Source: an uncultured Erysipelotrichaceae bacterium (GTDB lineage: Bacteria > Bacillota_I > Bacilli_A > Erysipelotrichales > Erysipelotrichaceae). From it: a stretch of 64,000 nucleotides of DNA. Of this stretch, positions 8,820 to 15,988 are shown piece by piece; the first letter of the stretch is position 1; each line of letters opens with the position of its first letter. The translations under genes were made by a program, and so were the position numbers. The stretch is from positions 124,001 to 188,000 of the forward strand of contig CAMVGT010000001.1 of the NCBI GenBank assembly GCA_947167125.1, given 5' to 3'. The notes under the pieces were generated by a model that saw nothing but the letters and a program-made list of their open reading frames with translations, was not told the origin of the DNA and ran no database searches.

Positions 8820-9222
8820 ATATCGACCGGTGAGTGATTCACCGATTTGTCTTTGTATTTCACCCGGCGGTCAGCCCGTCGGTTTGCCTTTATATATCAC
8901 TCGATGACGGTGTCATCGATTTGTCTTTGTATATCGCCTGACTGCGTCTTTGCAGTCAGTTTGTAGCTGTATTTCACTCGATGGTTTCCCATCGATTTGA
9001 CTGTATATATCGCTCGATGACGGTGTCATCGATTTGTCTTTGTATTTCGCCTGACTGCATCTTTGCAGTCAGTTTGCTGCTGTATTTCACTCGATGGTTT
9101 CCCATCGATTTAACGGTATATATCGCTCGATGACGATGTCATCGATTTGCTTTTGTATATCGCCTGACTGCGGTTTCGCAGTCAGTTAAGTGCTGTATTT
9201 CACCCGGATTTTTCAACCCGGT
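8820..9222 (-). repeat. ~38-bp hairpin units arranged in a ~114-bp three-hairpin higher-order repeat
   Basis: Units at about 8891-9003, 9004-9117 and 9118-9222 repeat the same three-stem order, with small substitutions mostly in loops and linkers. Two extra leading units (8820-8890) have different stems that still pair. The last copy ends in a weaker CCGG hairpin near 9204-9221, itself enclosed by GTGCTG/CAGCAC pairing with the 5' leader of the predicted RNA. Confidence 0.9.
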
Positions 9223-9241
9223 ATTTCTTTCAGCACGAATG

Positions 9242-9269
9242 AATATAGCACTTTAAAAATGAATGTCAA
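9242..9269 (-). promoter_or_regulatory. Strong minus-strand promoter for the hairpin-array RNA
   Basis: TTGACA (9264-9269), a 16-bp spacer and TATATT (9242-9247) lie on the minus strand. An A/T-rich tract (GAAAAATCTTTTGAAAAAG) just upstream of the -35 looks like an UP element, as seen before highly expressed RNA genes. The predicted start is near 9235. Confidence 0.8.
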
Positions 9270-9374
9270 CACCTTTTTCAAAAGATTTTTCACGCCCTCT
9301 GAATGCAAGCGTTTTCAGCCGGAAAACACATCTTTTTCACACATCTGTAATACAATACATGCAGGAGAAATCAA

Positions 9375-10319
9375 ATGGATTTAACAGTTCTGCTATGGCT
9401 GCAGGAACTTCGGATTCTGCTCGGCCCTGTATTTGAAATGATTGTTTCAGCTCTCTCGGATGTGATCTCCGGCATCGCGATTGTTCTGCCGTTTATCGCC
9501 TACTGGTGCATGAACAAGAAACGCGGTCAGATCATGCTGGCGGTATTTTCCGGAAGCCTGTTTCTGAATCAGCTTGTAAAAGTCACAATGGCGGTCAACC
9601 GGCCATGGATTCTTGACAGCCGCATTCAGCCCTCTGCCCAGGCAAAGAAAACAGCGACCGGCTATTCCTTCCCGAGCAGCCACACCCAGACAGCCGCTAC
9701 TGCTTATGGCGAACTGGCTTATGAATACCGGAAAAAGGAGCCGAAAAAAAGCATATTGCTTGTGCTTCTGATTCTGCTTTCCGGATTCTTACGGATGTAT
9801 CTGGGTGTTCATACACCGCAGGATGTGCTTGTCGGAATGGCATTGGCACTGCTGATGATTCCGATGTGCGGATTCTTTTTCAGGACATTGGATAAATACG
9901 ATAAATTCGAATATCTCTTCCTGGCACTCTTCATTCTGATCCAGGCAGGATGTGCATATTACGCACTGACGAAAAACTACTCCATGGAATATGTAAACGG
10001 AGAGCTTCTGGTCGATCCGCAGGAAATGCTCAAGGATTATATGCTGTCGGCAGGCTTATGCACCGGCATCGTCACCGGCGGCATTCTGGAACACCGGCTG
10101 ATCCGGTTTTCAACAGACTGTTCCTATTCCGTAAAGACCGCAAGACTTCTAAGCGGACTGGCAGCTGTCGGAGCCATCTATCTTCTGACAAAACTGAGCG
10201 AACCGGTTCTCGGAACACTGATCAACGCGGCTCTGCGGGGAATACTCATCGGCTTCTATACCGTATTCCTGCATCCTCTTATTTTCACAAAGATCGAAAA
10301 AAGCAGGCAGTCTTCATAA
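9375..10319 (+). CDS. PAP2-family membrane phosphatase
   Basis: This 314-residue integral membrane protein carries all three PAP2 phosphatase motifs: K69-x6-R76-P77, PSSH at 100-103, and R140-x5-H146-x3-D150. The family removes phosphate from lipid phosphates such as phosphatidate, phosphatidylglycerol phosphate or undecaprenyl diphosphate. About seven to eight membrane helices are visible, with an extra hydrophobic C-terminal region beyond the catalytic core (after about 180). An AGGAG site precedes the ATG. It is transcribed away from the hairpin-array RNA and ends at a bidirectional terminator. Confidence 0.93.
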   Translation: MDLTVLLWLQELRILLGPVFEMIVSALSDVISGIAIVLPFIAYWCMNKKRGQIMLAVFSGSLFLNQLVKVTMAVNRPWILDSRIQPSAQAKKTATGYSFPSSHTQTAATAYGELAYEYRKKEPKKSILLVLLILLSGFLRMYLGVHTPQDVLVGMALALLMIPMCGFFFRTLDKYDKFEYLFLALFILIQAGCAYYALTKNYSMEYVNGELLVDPQEMLKDYMLSAGLCTGIVTGGILEHRLIRFSTDCSYSVKTARLLSGLAAVGAIYLLTKLSEPVLGTLINAALRGILIGFYTVFLHPLIFTKIEKSRQSS

Positions 10320-10333
10320 GGCTGTCTGCTTTT
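10297..10333. terminator. Bidirectional terminator between PAP2 gene and response regulator
   Basis: AGCAGGCAG pairs with CTGTCTGCT (one G-U pair), flanked by A and T runs that give a U tract on both strands. Confidence 0.8.
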
Positions 10334-10335
10334 GG

Positions 10336-11133
10336 TTACAGATCCATTTCCATCCGTTCAAGTTCGGCATGCGTGAATTCCGCCCAGGAATACTGGGACA
10401 TATATTCACCGCAATAGCTCTGCCTGGCCTCCGGTTTGCCGGCCAGGAAATCATAATAATCACATACGATGGATGAAGGCACAATGCCGATCATGCCGCG
10501 TCTGCGCACAAGAACATCATCGCAGCCGTTCATATCCAAAGCCGTTCTGAGATCTTTCTTCAGGTTTTTCAGATAGGAAGTGTGCTTTTCACTCGCGTCA
10601 TCCTCCCAGAGGATCGCCATGATTTCGCCATTGGTGCATAATGCGCCTTTGCGGTCCACCAGGTAGGCAAGAAGTTCTTTTGTCTTGGTATATGCGAAAC
10701 GGAGCGGCTCCTGATCCGCGAATGCTTCAAAGTTGCCGAATGTCTGCACATACAGCTTCTTTCCTGTTTCTTCCGCAACAGGATAGCGCAGATCTTCAAT
10801 CTCCCTGCGCACCTTTTCAATGGTGACAGGCTTCATGATATAGCCGCTGGCGTGAAGCTTCATCGCGTCGCCGGTATATTCACTGTAACCTGTTGTAAAG
10901 ATGATGTTGATCCTGGGATTGACTTCTCTTAACTGTCTTGCCAGTTCGATTCCGTTTACCGGATTCATATTGATATCCAGAAAAGCGATATCGATCTCTT
11001 CTTTCATTCCGTATTCAAGAGCTTCCGCCGGATCGCGGAAAGAGACAATTTCTACCGAAGGCAGAACCTTCTGCACTGTTCTTGTCAGACCCTCCAGTGC
11101 GAGTTTTTCGTTATCCGCAGTCATGATTTTCAT
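10336..11133 (-). CDS. Response regulator with a SARP/OmpR-like winged-helix output domain
   Basis: The 265-residue protein begins with a receiver domain: acidic pocket near D7, phospho-acceptor D53 in AFLDINMNP, and conserved K101 in YIMKPVT. The C-terminal half (about 125-235) resembles the winged-helix of transcriptional activators of SARP/OmpR type. It contains AYTKTKELLAYLVDRKG and SEKHTSYLKNLKKDL. No histidine kinase is adjacent. It lies 70 bp downstream of the ald-GNAT pair on the same strand, with a GGAGG site. The target is unknown. Confidence 0.82.
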   Translation of the reverse strand: MKIMTADNEKLALEGLTRTVQKVLPSVEIVSFRDPAEALEYGMKEEIDIAFLDINMNPVNGIELARQLREVNPRINIIFTTGYSEYTGDAMKLHASGYIMKPVTIEKVRREIEDLRYPVAEETGKKLYVQTFGNFEAFADQEPLRFAYTKTKELLAYLVDRKGALCTNGEIMAILWEDDASEKHTSYLKNLKKDLRTALDMNGCDDVLVRRRGMIGIVPSSIVCDYYDFLAGKPEARQSYCGEYMSQYSWAEFTHAELERMEMDL

Positions 11134-11203
11134 TGCTTAATACCTCCATGAATGAAAATTGCCGTCTGTCAGGATTGGCTGTTCAGGTGATGATGATCAC
11201 CTT

Positions 11204-11698
11204 TTATTTTAATGCGTCATCGAGAATGTGATAGTACGGACAGATGTTTTCATAATGCCCGTCCTTCATCAGGAATCCGCCGGGAATGGTGCCGAGCTGT
11301 ACAAATCCAAGCCGTTCATAAAGATGGCGGGCATGGACGTTGCTTTCAACAACCGCGTTGAACTGCAGAATTCTGAATCCAAGCTCATACGCCTGCTTCA
11401 TGCAGTCCTTCACCAGCATTTCCCCGATATGCTTTCCCCTGCAGTCCGGACGGACACAATAGGAAGCATTGGAAATATGGCCGCATCTGCCGATATTATT
11501 GGGATGGAGAATATACAGTCCATAGACTGTACCGCCATCGCAGGCAACCGCGCTGTATGACTGGGACTGAAAGAACTGCTTTCCCGATTCTTCATCGAGC
11601 AGTTCCGTCTGGGGAAAGGCGATGCCTTCCTCCACCACTTCATTCCATATTGCGATCATCTGCGGCAGATCGTTTTCCGTATATTTCCGGATGATCAT
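11204..11698 (-). CDS. GNAT-family N-acetyltransferase
   Basis: The 164-residue protein has the GNAT fold. The acetyl-CoA binding motif is in the segment VRPDCRGKHIGEML (about 85-98), with a later NVHARHLYERLGF helix-strand. The acceptor is unknown. Its ATG overlaps the ald stop codon by 4 nt (ATGA), so the two genes are translationally coupled. A role linked to alanine or another amino acid is possible but is inference from position only. Confidence 0.85.
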   Translation of the reverse strand: MIIRKYTENDLPQMIAIWNEVVEEGIAFPQTELLDEESGKQFFQSQSYSAVACDGGTVYGLYILHPNNIGRCGHISNASYCVRPDCRGKHIGEMLVKDCMKQAYELGFRILQFNAVVESNVHARHLYERLGFVQLGTIPGGFLMKDGHYENICPYYHILDDALK

Positions 11699-12813
11699 GC
11701 GATCAATGTGCTGAGGTCTGTATAGTCAATGTCATCATAGCTGTCCGCCAGGGATCTGCATGTGACATATCCTTTGTATGTGTTGACAGCAGAAGCGATG
11801 ACTGCGCTGTCTCTGCATGCCTGCTCGAGACCTTTCGCCGCAAGCTGCAGTCCATAGCGTTCTGTCGCATTTGTCAGAGCGATTGTGGAAGTGCGGGGAA
11901 CCGCGCCGGGCATATTGCCGACGCAATAGTGAACGACACCGTCTTCAACATAGACCGGATCATCATGGGTTGTGACTCTGGAGGACTCTCCGCAGCCTCC
12001 CTGATCGATCGCGACATCCACGAATACCGCGCCAGGTTTCATTTCCTTCAGGAATCTCTTCTTGAAAAGCTTCGGTGTGGAACCGCCCGGAATCAATACA
12101 GATCCGATGACAAGATCCGCGTCGAGAACTGCCTTTTCAACATTGGACTCTGTGGAAACCAATGTCTGGATTCTGGAACCGAACTGGTTGTCCAGCTGTT
12201 CCAGACGTTTCAGGTTGACATCGAGAATGGTGACATCGGCACCGATGCCGACCGCGATTCTGCATGCGTTCATACCGACAGTGCCGCCGCCGAGAATCAC
12301 GACATGCGCTTTCGGAGTTCCCGGAACACCGGCAAGGAGCACGCCTTCGCCGCCGTATTTCTTTTCCAGATACTTCGCGCCTTCCTGAATGGAAAGACGG
12401 CCGGCAATCTGGCTCATCGGCGCCAGCAGCGGCAGACTTCCGTCTGTTTCCTGCAGTGTTTCATACGCGACAGCGCTGATCTTTCCGTCAATAAGCGCAT
12501 CCAGCTGTTCCCGGTCAGCTGCCAGATGGAAATAGGTATAAAGAACAAGTCCTTCCCGGAAGTACGGATACTCTTCCGGAAGCGGTTCTTTGACTTTCAC
12601 CATCATATCGACAGCAGCCCATACATCTTTCGCTTCATCAACCATCTGTGCGCCTGCTGCTTCATATTCTTCATCTTTGAATCCGGAACCGACACCGGCA
12701 CCTTTTTCAATCAGGACCGTGTGGCCGGCAGAGACATAGCTTTTGACATTGTCAGGAGTGAGGCCTACCCTGAATTCGTTGTTTTTGATTTCTTTTACAC
12801 ATCCAACTTTCAT
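11695..12813 (-). CDS. ald: Alanine dehydrogenase
   Basis: Ald reversibly deaminates L-alanine to pyruvate and ammonia with NAD. The 372-residue protein has the N-terminal substrate domain (RVGLTPDNV; K in MVKVKEPLPEEY; H in YTYFHLAAD). It also has a Rossmann domain with VVILGGGTVGMNA (about 170-182) and the late GNMPGAVPRTST segment typical of Ald. Length is normal. The gene starts 25 bp after the rubredoxin terminator, so transcription may depend on read-through. It overlaps the GNAT gene by 4 nt. Confidence 0.96.
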   Translation of the reverse strand: MKVGCVKEIKNNEFRVGLTPDNVKSYVSAGHTVLIEKGAGVGSGFKDEEYEAAGAQMVDEAKDVWAAVDMMVKVKEPLPEEYPYFREGLVLYTYFHLAADREQLDALIDGKISAVAYETLQETDGSLPLLAPMSQIAGRLSIQEGAKYLEKKYGGEGVLLAGVPGTPKAHVVILGGGTVGMNACRIAVGIGADVTILDVNLKRLEQLDNQFGSRIQTLVSTESNVEKAVLDADLVIGSVLIPGGSTPKLFKKRFLKEMKPGAVFVDVAIDQGGCGESSRVTTHDDPVYVEDGVVHYCVGNMPGAVPRTSTIALTNATERYGLQLAAKGLEQACRDSAVIASAVNTYKGYVTCRSLADSYDDIDYTDLSTLIA

Positions 12814-12837
12814 ACCTTTTTTTCTCCTTCTTTTTTA

Positions 12838-12863
12838 TGAAAAATGGAATCCTGCGATTCCAT
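12838..12863 (-). terminator. Terminator of the rubredoxin gene
   Basis: ATGGAATC and GATTCCAT form an 8-bp stem with a CTGC loop, followed by T residues on the minus strand. Confidence 0.8.
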
Positions 12864-12873
12864 CTTATGCAGA

Positions 12874-13032
12874 TTATTCAGCCTTTGTGAATACATCCTT
12901 TGTTAATCCGCAGACGGGGCATACCCAGTCTTCAGGGATGTCTTCAAAAGCTGTTCCCGGTTCAATACCGCTGTCCGGATCGCCGATTTCGGGATCATAG
13001 ACATATCCGCACGGGCAAATATATTTATCCAT
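12874..13032 (-). CDS. Rubredoxin with an unusual CxC first knuckle
   Basis: This short gene encodes 52 residues of rubredoxin type. It has a [19 protein letters not shown] start, the central [12 protein letters not shown] segment and a C-terminal CPVCG. Rubredoxins carry one iron bound by four Cys and move single electrons. The first pair is Cys6-Pro-Cys8 rather than the usual CxxC, while the second pair is Cys38 and Cys41. The bases were re-read and give CxC. An AGGAGG site lies upstream and a terminator directly follows. No electron-transfer partner is adjacent. Confidence 0.9.
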   Translation of the reverse strand: MDKYICPCGYVYDPEIGDPDSGIEPGTAFEDIPEDWVCPVCGLTKDVFTKAE

Positions 13033-13081
13033 ATATAGATGTCCTCCTGTCTTTATGATACACGATTTAAAGTCCGATTGA

Positions 13082-13109
13082 CAGAAAGAAGAAAGGCGGT
13101 TTCCCGCCT
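13082..13109 (-). terminator. Terminator after the second RpiR gene
   Basis: AGGCGG / CCGCCT stem with a GAAA loop, then TTCTTCTTTC on the minus strand. Confidence 0.75.
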
Positions 13110-13117
13110 GTTCTCTC

Positions 13118-13870
13118 TTATTCGTTTTCCATTTCCTGGATCAGTGCAAGCAGCAGATCCAGTGCGTGATGCAGTGAGAATTCACTGTAGTCGCTGTCTT
13201 TGGCCGGTACAACCCAGCGCTCTCCGCTGAATTCCAGTTCCTCATTGCAGGTAACCAGCCATTTATTGGCACGGATGGAATTGACCCTGACCGCAATCTC
13301 GGGATTCAGTCTGAATGACTGACCGATAATACTCAGGAAAATGAACAGGTCATCCTTTGAAGGACGGTAATCATTTTCCAGCTCTCTGTCAGTGATCTCC
13401 ACTTCTTTGCCATAGAGCATCAGTTCCGTTCTCAGATAATGTGCCAGCGGCCTTGTATAGCCCTGGGCGAAAATATAAATCCTCTTTGCCTTGATAACAG
13501 CCCATGCCAGTTCACGCATCCGATCCTGTCCCAGACGCTGTGTGCTGTAGAGAATCGCATCGACCTTTCTCTGTGTCATTGTTTCGATATTCTCTGCCAG
13601 GCTTGCTTCATCGTCAAACAGGATACGGCGGTACGCACTCTTCGGCGCGTACTCACGGCACATTTCACGGAAGTCACGGTAATCCCCGAATCCCAGGGAA
13701 TGAACAAATCCGGAAAGCATTGTGGCGGAAACGCCGCACTGCTCAGCTGTCACTTTGAGCGTCTGCGTTGAAATAACAGCAAGATGATCCTTCAGCCATT
13801 TGGCCATCTGATAATCTGCGCTGTCTTTATTTCCGCCGCTCAGTATTTCATCCAGTCTTTCTGTAATCAT
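13118..13870 (-). CDS. RpiR-family transcriptional regulator, probably leaderless mRNA
   Basis: The 250-residue protein has an N-terminal RpiR helix-turn-helix (about 1-75, with [20 protein letters not shown] and YRDFREM) and a SIS-like domain (about 100-240, [19 protein letters not shown]). The start fits the family. There is no ribosome site: a TATACT -10 lies only 6 nt before the ATG, so the message may begin at the start codon. A perfect 14-bp palindrome overlaps this -10. No sugar gene lies beside it. Confidence 0.85.
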   Translation of the reverse strand: MITERLDEILSGGNKDSADYQMAKWLKDHLAVISTQTLKVTAEQCGVSATMLSGFVHSLGFGDYRDFREMCREYAPKSAYRRILFDDEASLAENIETMTQRKVDAILYSTQRLGQDRMRELAWAVIKAKRIYIFAQGYTRPLAHYLRTELMLYGKEVEITDRELENDYRPSKDDLFIFLSIIGQSFRLNPEIAVRVNSIRANKWLVTCNEELEFSGERWVVPAKDSDYSEFSLHHALDLLLALIQEMENE

Positions 13871-13873
13871 AGA

Positions 13874-13887
13874 TTTAGTATACTAAA
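13874..13887. promoter_or_regulatory. Perfect palindrome TTTAGTATACTAAA over the RpiR -10 element
   Basis: The 14-bp palindrome contains TATACT (minus strand 13877-13882) and ends 3 bp before the start codon. It could be an autoregulatory operator (inference). Confidence 0.5.
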
Positions 13888-13953
13888 AAAAACGCATTTT
13901 CGTACTGTTATCTCTTTTATTTCACGGAATCTCTGATCATCTGCGCGTTATCG

Positions 13954-14169
13954 ATGCCGGAGGTTCTTGTTTCACAGCGGCATCATATGCTTGTCTCTCT
14001 TGTGATCACAGCTGCCTGTGCATTCTGCCTGTATGTACTTCCGTTTGGAATCATGGACGCACAGGGTTTCAGGCTGCTTGTTATCACCATTCCATGCGCA
14101 TGTCTTTCAATTGCTTTCATGTACCGCAGTCTTCTTTCAGACAAGGCCGTTCATCGCTCACAGCTGTAA
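13954..14169 (+). CDS. Doubtful small hydrophobic protein or remnant of a membrane protein gene
   Basis: The frame encodes two strongly hydrophobic segments, roughly MLVSLVITAACAFCLYVLPF and FRLLVITIPCACLSIAF. It stays open leftward to about 13879, adding another hydrophobic stretch, but has no ribosome site at any ATG. It lies in the 438-bp gap between the RpiR gene and galE. It may be the decayed 3' end of a transporter gene, a real 2-helix protein or chance. Apart from this frame and the galE leader, I see nothing else in 13888-14308. Confidence 0.25.
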   Translation: MPEVLVSQRHHMLVSLVITAACAFCLYVLPFGIMDAQGFRLLVITIPCACLSIAFMYRSLLSDKAVHRSQL

Positions 14170-14308
14170 AACACAGTACACAGAGTGTTTTCTGATGCTT
14201 CGGAAACAAAGTTTTATGCTTTGTTCTCACTTATTTCATGGAATATCAAACATTCTTCCATATCAACAGTGATATGATTGTACCGGTAGAAAAAAGGAGA
14301 GTTTATAT

Positions 14309-15325
14309 ATGAGCATTCTCGTTACAGGCGGTGCAGGTTTTATCGGAAGCCATACCTGCGTTGAACTGATCAAAAGCGGCTATGATGTCATCGTAGCTGA
14401 CAATCTTTACAATTCCAAAGCACTGGTCATCGACCGCATCGAACAGATCACAGGCACACGTCCGAAATTCTATGAAATTGATATCTGCGACAGAGAAGCA
14501 CTGACCGAAGTATTTGAAAAAGAAAATATCGATGCAGTCATTCACTTCGCCGGATACAAAGCAGTCGGCGAATCCACAAGAAAGCCGATTGAATACTACT
14601 ATAACAACCTCGTGTCCACACTCGTGCTGACAGATGTCATGAGAAAGCACAACTGCAAAAAGATTGTCTTCTCCTCTTCAGCAACTGTCTATGGCGATCC
14701 GGCATTCATTCCGATTACAGAAGAATGCCCGAAGGGAATCACAACCAATCCTTACGGTGAAACAAAGTCTCAGCAGGAAAGAATCCTGACTGACATCTGG
14801 AAGAGCGACAATGAATGGACAGTCATGCTGCTCAGATATTTCAATCCGATCGGAGCGCATGAGAGCGGACTCATCGGTGAGGATCCCAAAGGCATCCCGA
14901 ACAACCTGCTTCCTTATGTGGCGCAGGTCGCTTCCGGAAAGCTGAAGGAAGTTCATGTCTTCGGCAATGACTATGACACACCGGACGGAACCGGCGTCAG
15001 AGACTATATCCATGTCGTTGACCTGGCAAAGGGACATGTCAAGGCAATTGAAGGAATGAAGAAGCTGGACGGCGTCAACATCTTCAATCTCGGAACAGGT
15101 ACAGGCTACAGTGTTCTTGATATCATCCGTGCCTTCTCCAAGGCATGCGGAAAAGAGATTCCTTACGTCATTGACGCAAGAAGACCCGGCGACATTGCCA
15201 CATGCTACAGCGATCCCTCAAAGGCTTATGAAGTTCTCGGCTGGAAAGCGGAAAAGAATCTTGAAGACATGTGCAAAGACGCATGGAGATGGCAGTCTCA
15301 GAATCCGGACGGATACGGAAACTGA
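14309..15325 (+). CDS. galE: UDP-glucose 4-epimerase
   Basis: GalE interconverts UDP-galactose and UDP-glucose. The 338-residue SDR protein has the NAD motif TGGAGFIGSH (6-15), the catalytic Ser in FSSSATVYG (121-129) and Tyr149/Lys153 in YGETK. The substrate region includes FNPIGAHESGLIGEDP. An AAGGAGAG site precedes the ATG. No Leloir partner (galK, galT) is nearby, so a role in envelope sugar supply is as likely as galactose use. The next gene starts 2 bp after its stop. Confidence 0.97.
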   Translation: MSILVTGGAGFIGSHTCVELIKSGYDVIVADNLYNSKALVIDRIEQITGTRPKFYEIDICDREALTEVFEKENIDAVIHFAGYKAVGESTRKPIEYYYNNLVSTLVLTDVMRKHNCKKIVFSSSATVYGDPAFIPITEECPKGITTNPYGETKSQQERILTDIWKSDNEWTVMLLRYFNPIGAHESGLIGEDPKGIPNNLLPYVAQVASGKLKEVHVFGNDYDTPDGTGVRDYIHVVDLAKGHVKAIEGMKKLDGVNIFNLGTGTGYSVLDIIRAFSKACGKEIPYVIDARRPGDIATCYSDPSKAYEVLGWKAEKNLEDMCKDAWRWQSQNPDGYGN

Positions 15326-15327
15326 CC

Positions 15328-15933
15328 ATGCTGGCAAAACCGGAAAACAGAGCGGAGATCTTCTCTGACTGGCCGGAATCCTATTACCGCGAAGAGTCTC
15401 TTTCCAAACGGAAAGAATATCTTGAAGAAAAGCTCAGGGCAGACCCTGACAGTGCAGAGGACAGAAGACGTCTGGAAATTCTCAACAGACGCCTTTGCGT
15501 CAAAGGAAAAGACAGCAGCGATCTGTTCATCCGTTCCTGGATGATGATAAGAATCTGCGAAAATGACAGAATCAGTTTTCTCAACCGGAAATCCAAAGAA
15601 AAAGAGCTGCGTGAAAATCTGAAGCAGCTCTGCATTCTGGATGAAAAAGCGGATAATGTTCTGATCAGGGAGTGGAAGGATTTTGCCCGCACCTATCTGA
15701 TCATCTGCTGCAATTCCCATTCCTACCGGACAGCAGCTTTCGGGCTTATTCCGATGAGCGATGAAAAGACAGCGCTTCGCATCGCGGGAGAAATCGATCT
15801 TGTCACAAGGATCATCCCGGCACGATTTGATCTGGAAGAAGTATGCGGAACATTCCGTGAAACCGTGATTGATGTCTACTGCCGTCTGCTCGAAAACGGA
15901 GATGCATACTGGGCTGAATACAATCAGGACTGA
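15328..15933 (+). CDS. Uncharacterised protein co-transcribed with galE
   Basis: The 201-residue product is charged and mostly helical, with Lys/Glu/Arg-rich N-terminal half (about 20-110) and no membrane segment or signal. I do not recognise a named family with confidence. The ATG at 15328 lies 2 bp after the galE stop, with only a weak upstream ribosome site, suggesting translational coupling. A 57-nt 5' extension into galE in the same frame is unlikely. It ends at a shared terminator. Confidence 0.7.
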   Translation: MLAKPENRAEIFSDWPESYYREESLSKRKEYLEEKLRADPDSAEDRRRLEILNRRLCVKGKDSSDLFIRSWMMIRICENDRISFLNRKSKEKELRENLKQLCILDEKADNVLIREWKDFARTYLIICCNSHSYRTAAFGLIPMSDEKTALRIAGEIDLVTRIIPARFDLEEVCGTFRETVIDVYCRLLENGDAYWAEYNQD

Positions 15934-15976
15934 AGAAGACCGGAAAAAAGGTCTTCTTTTTTCATTCAGAAGACCT
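15934..15976. terminator. Interlocked convergent terminators sharing one arm
   Basis: AGAAGACC (15934-15941), GGTCTTCT (15950-15957) and AGAAGACC (15968-15975) are three alternating arms. The left pair plus T-run ends plus-strand transcripts and the right pair plus T-run ends minus-strand transcripts. The centre arm serves both. Confidence 0.85.
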
Positions 15977-15988
15977 TGGTCAATTGTT

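Larger units (their letters stand above)
8778..9235 (-). ncRNA. Candidate structured RNA: tandem array of 11 hairpins with 18-nt linkers
   Basis: The stretch contains no credible gene but has 11 inverted repeats with centres spaced 36.5-38.5 bp apart (8836, 8873, 8910, 8948, 8986, 9023, 9061, 9099, 9136, 9174 and 9213). Read on the minus strand, successive hairpins are joined by linkers of 18 nt following GYGAWATAYA-N4-YAAA (for example GTGAAATACAAAGACAAA). Stems fall into classes: TCGATGAC/GTCATCGA, TCGATGG/CCATCGA with a GAAA loop, CTGACTGC/GCAGTCAG, plus single CCGACGG-type and CGGTGA-type stems. The three main classes repeat in order, giving a ~114-bp higher-order repeat. A TTGACA-N16-TATATT promoter reads into the array and the 8787-8808 hairpin plus T-run ends it, so a transcript of about 455 nt is predicted. 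I know of no matching RNA family. Confidence 0.75.

Noticed and set aside
8816-9230. CRISPR-like array by spacing (~38-bp period)
   Set aside because: There are no unique spacers: each unit holds a hairpin from a few repeated classes, linkers are imperfect and no cas gene is present.
11180-11210. Hairpin AGGTGA-TGATGA-TCACCT followed by TTTATTTTAAT on the plus strand
   Set aside because: It faces the wrong way for the adjacent minus-strand genes and no plus-strand gene precedes it.
11929-12840. Long open frame on the plus strand opposite ald
   Set aside because: It lies wholly antisense to a clear alanine dehydrogenase gene, has no ribosome site and no protein-like motif.
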